Assembly (NCBI GenBank): GCA_041686915.1
Contig: JAWLDB010000018.1
Coordinates: forward strand, 1 to 26,052
Direction of reading: 5' to 3'
Source: JAWLDB01 sp041686915
GTDB taxonomy: Bacteria; Bacillota; UBA994; UBA5500
DNA length: 26,052 nucleotides
This document shows, one piece after another, positions 23,138 through 26,052 of the stretch. Position numbers and translations under genes: made by a program. Within the stretch, counting starts at the first letter, position 1. Each line of letters starts with the position of its first letter. The notes under the pieces are model-generated. The model did not search any database. It was not told where the DNA came from and was given only the letters and a program-made list of their open reading frames with translations.

Positions 23138-23359
23138 CTACGGTAAGGGGTCATGACCCCCGGGATTAAATGGATGGCAACGGACAATTCGCTTAATGCC
23201 CAGCCATAGGCCCTTAATGGGTCCATACTTTGTTAGGGCTTGGATTGTGTATTCTGAACAGGTTGGTCTAAAGCGGCAATTTGGACCGAGCAACGGGGAA
23301 ATTAGCCTTTGATAACCCCTAATAAGCGTAATCATTAGCAAGGTAAAAACCTTATACAT
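23138..23359 (-). CDS. yidD: Membrane protein insertion efficiency factor YidD
   Basis: 73 residues. It has the full family core: ITLIRGYQRLISPLLGPNCRF, PTCSEYTIQALTKYG, GLWLGIKRIVRCHPF and the closing NPGGHDPLP. The three conserved cysteines are present. It assists YidC-dependent insertion. I set the start at ATG 23359, which gives an 8-base overlap with rnpA. The frame remains open to 23422, but that part lies in rnpA and is not family-like. It sits between rnpA and yidC, the standard place. Confidence 0.95.
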   Translation of the reverse strand: MYKVFTLLMITLIRGYQRLISPLLGPNCRFRPTCSEYTIQALTKYGPIKGLWLGIKRIVRCHPFNPGGHDPLP

Positions 23360-23693
23360 TGACCAGCAGCCCAGCCCTCCCAAGCAGCCCCAGAAAAGAC
23401 CTTTGCACTTGGGCAAAGTCAATATCCTTGGCAGCCACCCGCAAAATGATAATTAGGTTATATCCGGGCTTGATGCGATGCCTGTTAAGACGCACTGCCT
23501 CTCTAACCAGCCTCTTCAACCGGTTCCTGCCTACACTACCCGCAACCTTCTTGCTGACTGAAATACCAACTCGTGAATTACTGCCAGGCCTGGATAAAGT
23601 ATATAGAACCAGATAACGGTCAGCGCATGATTTCTTCGCCTCGAAGACTGCTTTAAACTCCGCAGGCTTTAGAAGACGATCTTCCTTTCGCAC
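23352..23693 (-). CDS. rnpA: Ribonuclease P protein component
   Basis: 113 residues; the protein subunit that helps the catalytic RNA cut tRNA 5' leaders. The signature RNR motif KKVAGSVGRNRLKRLVREAVR is present, with RVGISVSKK before it. The start is GTG at 23693 (MRKEDRLLK). A GTG at 23702 is also in frame but abuts the AGGGGG ribosome site, which is better spaced for 23693. A terminator after rpmH and a TATAAT at 23754-23749 lie upstream. It overlaps yidD by 8 bases. Confidence 0.96.
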   Translation of the reverse strand: MRKEDRLLKPAEFKAVFEAKKSCADRYLVLYTLSRPGSNSRVGISVSKKVAGSVGRNRLKRLVREAVRLNRHRIKPGYNLIIILRVAAKDIDFAQVQRSFLGLLGRAGLLVNV

Positions 23694-23748
23694 TGCCCGC
23701 ACCCCCTAGCCTAGCCTTGGTACTTTATTTCTCCCACTGCTATAGTAA

Positions 23749-23775
23749 ATTATACCACAGACCTGCCTTTGTCAT
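23749..23775 (-). promoter_or_regulatory. Candidate internal promoter for rnpA
   Basis: On the minus strand a perfect TATAAT (23754-23749) preceded by TGG, an extended -10 element, with ATGACA (23775-23770) at a short 15-base spacing. It lies between the rpmH terminator and rnpA. Confidence 0.45.
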
Positions 23776-23783
23776 GCCATGTG

Positions 23784-23810
23784 AAAAAAGGCCACGCAGT
23801 GGCGGCCTTA
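23784..23810 (-). terminator. Rho-independent terminator directly after rpmH
   Basis: AAGGCC and GGCCTT (23788-23793 with 23804-23809) pair around a 10-base region that can itself fold (GCCAC/GTGGC). On the minus strand a run of six T follows. The stem begins within the rpmH stop codon, so it probably limits read-through from rpmH into rnpA. Confidence 0.75.
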
Positions 23811-23942
23811 GGCGGAGAGAACTTTTCTTCCTTTTAAGCGTCTGGCTTTGAGTACCTTGCGGCCATTGGCTGTGCTCATTCTTTTACGAAAACCGTGAAC
23901 CTTCTTGCGGACACGGCTGTTTGGCTGAAATGTCCTTTTCAT
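23808..23942 (-). CDS. rpmH: 50S ribosomal protein L34
   Basis: 44 residues, very basic. It begins MKRTFQPNSRVRKKVHGF and continues KRMSTANGRKVLKARRLKGR, the textbook L34 sequence and length. The ATG at 23942 has AAGGGG 8 bases upstream; the longer open frame to 24068 runs into the promoter. It is the first gene leftward of the origin and is driven by a near-consensus promoter (23988-24016). Confidence 0.99.
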   Translation of the reverse strand: MKRTFQPNSRVRKKVHGFRKRMSTANGRKVLKARRLKGRKVLSA

Positions 23943-23987
23943 ACTGTACACCCCTTTCCATGGCAGTAGACATGCAATATCTAGAAC

Positions 23988-24016
23988 ATTATAGCAAACC
24001 CCTATCGGGTGGTCAA
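23988..24016 (-). promoter_or_regulatory. Strong sigma-A promoter of rpmH
   Basis: On the minus strand TTGACC (24016-24011), 17-base spacer, TATAAT (23993-23988). 11 of 12 hexamer bases match consensus. A perfect DnaA box starts 20 bases further upstream. Confidence 0.85.
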
Positions 24017-24035
24017 TTGCCTTATATACACAGAT

Positions 24036-24387
24036 TGTGGATAAGTGCGTCATCCTGTGTATAACCATAGCGCATCGAAGACCATTTTATCCCCAACAGT
24101 GGATAACCCTGTGGAGTCGCCTGTTAGTTCACATAATTCTAGCTATCTCAAAGGAACAAGACCAGTCTCTCCATGTATATCTGCCCTATCCACTTGCTTA
24201 TTGCCTCCCTATTATGTTCCCATAGTATAACGTTATCCACAGCTTGTGGACAGAACTGTGGATAACACATCCGAACACCGAATCGCTACGAACACCCTCA
24301 AGCAGACTACCATCGGTATTCTTGGTGTTTGGCGTTGTCCACAGATTTTGTGGACAAATTGTGGACATCCTGCAATAGTTATTCACA
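24036..24387. other. oriC: Replication origin, upstream DnaA-box cluster
   Basis: Perfect or consensus boxes (TTATCCACA or TTATNCACA, either strand): 24036-24044 (TGTGGATAA), 24056-24064 (TGTGTATAA), 24233-24241 (TTATCCACA), 24257-24265 (TGTGGATAA), 24379-24387 (TTATTCACA). One-mismatch boxes: 24087-24095, 24098-24106, 24335-24343 and 24349-24357. A further TGTGGACAT at 24360-24368 has two. They fill the rpmH-dnaA gap, as in Bacillus, where this part forms the upstream half of a bipartite origin. I see no gene in this 523-base gap. Confidence 0.9.
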
Positions 24388-24411
24388 AATTTCCTGTCGA
24401 TGTGGTAGGAT
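24382..24411 (+). promoter_or_regulatory. Candidate dnaA promoter overlapping a DnaA box
   Basis: TTCACA (24382-24387), 18-base spacer, TAGGAT (24406-24411). The -35 hexamer is the end of the TTATTCACA box, consistent with DnaA repressing its own gene. The -10 match is 4/6. Confidence 0.4.
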
Positions 24412-24465
24412 TCATGTTACCGCTTGTTGAAAAATGTCTATCAGCCTGTTTAGGGGGAATGGTCT

Positions 24466-25815
24466 ATGTCGTCCAAACTCAATTTAGAAGAGATCTGGAA
24501 GAGCGCGCTTAGCTTGATGGAGAAGCAACTAGCCAAGCCGAGCTATGATACATGGATACTATCTGCTAGACCTGTAAGCCTGCAAAAAAACACCGTGATA
24601 CTACAGGTGTCAAACGAGTTCAACAGAGATTGGCTACAGAACCATTATGTAACCCTCATTTCTGATAGCTTACGTAAGGCATCCGGTAATCCACTGGATG
24701 TTCGTTTCGTTTTACCAAACGAGGACCTTACCCCTCTCCCGGATGCTATCGAACTCTCGGTGGAGAAGAACCAGAACGATGAAAATCTTACTGCCAACCT
24801 AAATCCAAAGTACACTTTCAACTCCTTTGTTATAGGTGAAAGTAACCGCTTCGCCCATGCAGCATCTCTAGCTGTTGCCGAAGCACCAGCTAGAGCCTAT
24901 AACCCGCTATTTATCTATGGTGGAGTGGGCCTTGGCAAGACTCACCTAATGCATGCGATTGGCCACTATGTCCTGGAAAACTACCCTCAACTACAAGTTG
25001 TTTATATCTCCTGCGAGAAGTTCACTAATGAGTTCATTAACTCCATTCAATACAAGCGGAGCGAAGAGTTCCGCAACAAATACCGCAATGTAGACCTGCT
25101 CATGGTTGATGACATTCAGTTTCTTGCGGGCAAAGAACAGACGCAGGAAGAATTTTTCCATACATTCAATGCCCTGCATGAAGCCAATAAACAGATTATC
25201 TTGTCAAGTGACCGTCCTCCTAGAGATATAGCAACCCTTGAGGACAGGTTGCGCTCCCGATTTGAGTGGGGCCTAATTACAGATATTCAGCAGCCTGACT
25301 TAGAAACTCGCGCTGCAATCCTACGCAAAAAATCGGAATCCGAAAATCTGCATGTACCCAATGACGTACTACTGTACCTGGCCAATAGAATCAACAGCAA
25401 TATACGTGAACTGGAAGGTGCGCTAATTCGCATCAATGCTTACGCCTCCTTTACCGGACGTTCAATCACTGTGGAACTGATCGACGAGGTGCTGAAGGAT
25501 GTAATCCCAGACAAACGTCAGAAGCAAGTCAATATTCAGGACATACAAGTAGTAGTTGCACATCACTTTGGTATTAAGGTAGAAGACCTAAAGGCCAAAC
25601 GCAGAACCCGCGCAGTGGCATTTCCTCGCCAGGTTGCCATGTACCTTGCCAGAAAAATAACCGATCAGTCCCTCCCCCGGATTGGAGAAGAATTCGGCGG
25701 CAGAGACCATACCACAGTGCTGCATGCATGTGACAAGATTGAGCGAGAGATAGTAGTCAGCAACGAGCTTTCATCTACTATTCAGACGTTATCGGAGAGA
25801 ATAAAAAAGGCCTAG
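24466..25815 (+). CDS. dnaA: Chromosomal replication initiator DnaA
   Basis: 449 residues, AAA+ initiator that binds the flanking boxes and opens the origin. Domain I (about 1-80: LEEIWKSALSLMEKQLAKPSYDTWI) is followed by a linker. The ATPase domain has Walker A GGVGLGKT at 152-159, Walker B LLMVDD at 211-216, sensor I (ILSSDRPP) and the box VII Arg in LRSRFEWGL. Domain IV has the DNA-binding signature FGGRDHTTVLHACDKI. The length is standard for Gram-positives. The ATG at 24466 has AGGGGG 8 bases upstream. Confidence 0.99.
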   Translation: MSSKLNLEEIWKSALSLMEKQLAKPSYDTWILSARPVSLQKNTVILQVSNEFNRDWLQNHYVTLISDSLRKASGNPLDVRFVLPNEDLTPLPDAIELSVEKNQNDENLTANLNPKYTFNSFVIGESNRFAHAASLAVAEAPARAYNPLFIYGGVGLGKTHLMHAIGHYVLENYPQLQVVYISCEKFTNEFINSIQYKRSEEFRNKYRNVDLLMVDDIQFLAGKEQTQEEFFHTFNALHEANKQIILSSDRPPRDIATLEDRLRSRFEWGLITDIQQPDLETRAAILRKKSESENLHVPNDVLLYLANRINSNIRELEGALIRINAYASFTGRSITVELIDEVLKDVIPDKRQKQVNIQDIQVVVAHHFGIKVEDLKAKRRTRAVAFPRQVAMYLARKITDQSLPRIGEEFGGRDHTTVLHACDKIEREIVVSNELSSTIQTLSERIKKA

Positions 25816-25820
25816 CGGTA

Positions 25821-25931
25821 TGTTGATAAACCTGTGTGTAACTGCCGGTGTTATCCACAGACCATAAGCCTTCTATTCCAACTGCTTACTTAGTTGTGCA
25901 TACTGTGGATAGAGTGCGGCAGCTTTCCACA
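25821..25931. other. Replication origin, downstream DnaA-box cluster
   Basis: One perfect box TTATCCACA at 25851-25859. One-mismatch boxes are at 25821-25829 (TGTTGATAA), 25833-25841 (TGTGTGTAA) and 25904-25912 (TGTGGATAG); a weaker CTTTCCACA is at 25923-25931. This matches the dnaA-dnaN half of a bipartite origin, where unwinding usually occurs. The unwinding element may lie in the AT-richer 25960-26052 or beyond the window. No gene start is seen to 26052. Confidence 0.75.
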
Positions 25932-26052
25932 TTTCATAAACAGCCGTAAACCCCTACGCGGTTGGAGCTAATACCACTTACCAACAAACCCACAACCTAT
26001 ATGACTACTACTGCGATTCTATAATCTTATTCTCGTCTTAGACCCATTATGC

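Noticed and set aside
24198..24512. Short open frames on both strands between rpmH and dnaA
   Set aside because: They fall across DnaA boxes and the dnaA leader and have no coding character.
26004..26012. ACTACTACT as a DnaA-trio element
   Set aside because: Only three units, and far from the nearest DnaA box; kept only as a remark under the origin finding.
1..26052. CRISPR, insertion sequences, prophage, tRNA or rRNA
   Set aside because: No regularly spaced repeats, transposase or phage genes, cloverleaf or rRNA stretches seen.

Overview
This window is the chromosomal replication-origin region of a Gram-positive (Bacillota) bacterium, most likely an anaerobic spore former of the Clostridia or a related class. 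The evidence is the conserved order jag-yidC-yidD-rnpA-rpmH / DnaA-box cluster / dnaA, preceded by mnmE-mnmG-rsmG-noc and soj-spo0J (parA-parB). A PdaB-like polysaccharide deacetylase, an 8-iron bacterial ferredoxin, frequent TTG/GTG starts and strong AGGAGG-type ribosome sites agree with this. The exact genus cannot be read from the sequence.

Layout, right to left from the origin. dnaA (24466-25815) runs rightward. It is flanked by two DnaA-box clusters (24036-24387 and 25821-25931), and dnaN presumably lies just beyond the window. Running leftward are rpmH-rnpA-yidD-yidC-jag (ribosome, RNase P and membrane-insertion genes), then mnmE-mnmG-rsmG-noc (tRNA U34 and 16S rRNA modification, nucleoid occlusion), ending at a clear terminator. 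Next come a membrane-anchored zinc peptidase, parA-parB with two perfect parS sites inside parB, a cysteine-desulfurase-like aminotransferase and a DUF554 membrane protein, ending at a 13-bp perfect hairpin.

From 11964 to 8657 a tightly overlapped five-gene operon encodes a multi-subunit flavin/iron-sulfur amino-acid (proline/sarcosine-type) dehydrogenase. It faces a rightward block (5587-8580): the two halves of a ThrE-type amino-acid exporter, an AEC-family transporter and a PdaB-like deacetylase. This block is the only one transcribed head-on to the inferred leftward fork. The left end is again leftward: a 497-residue helical-solenoid protein of unknown function, a small restriction-nuclease-like protein, a 2[4Fe-4S] ferredoxin, a tandem pair of SHOCT-like/DUF4097 proteins behind a good sigma-A promoter, methylglyoxal synthase, and the first 30 codons of a probable MutT/NUDIX hydrolase cut by the window edge.

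The right two thirds is conserved core. The less ordinary material is the split-alpha dehydrogenase operon, the nuclease-like orphan, the solenoid orphan and the paired DUF4097 genes. No CRISPR, transposon, prophage, tRNA or rRNA was seen. I do not see strong evidence for a wholly new system; the best candidates are listed as findings with modest scores.
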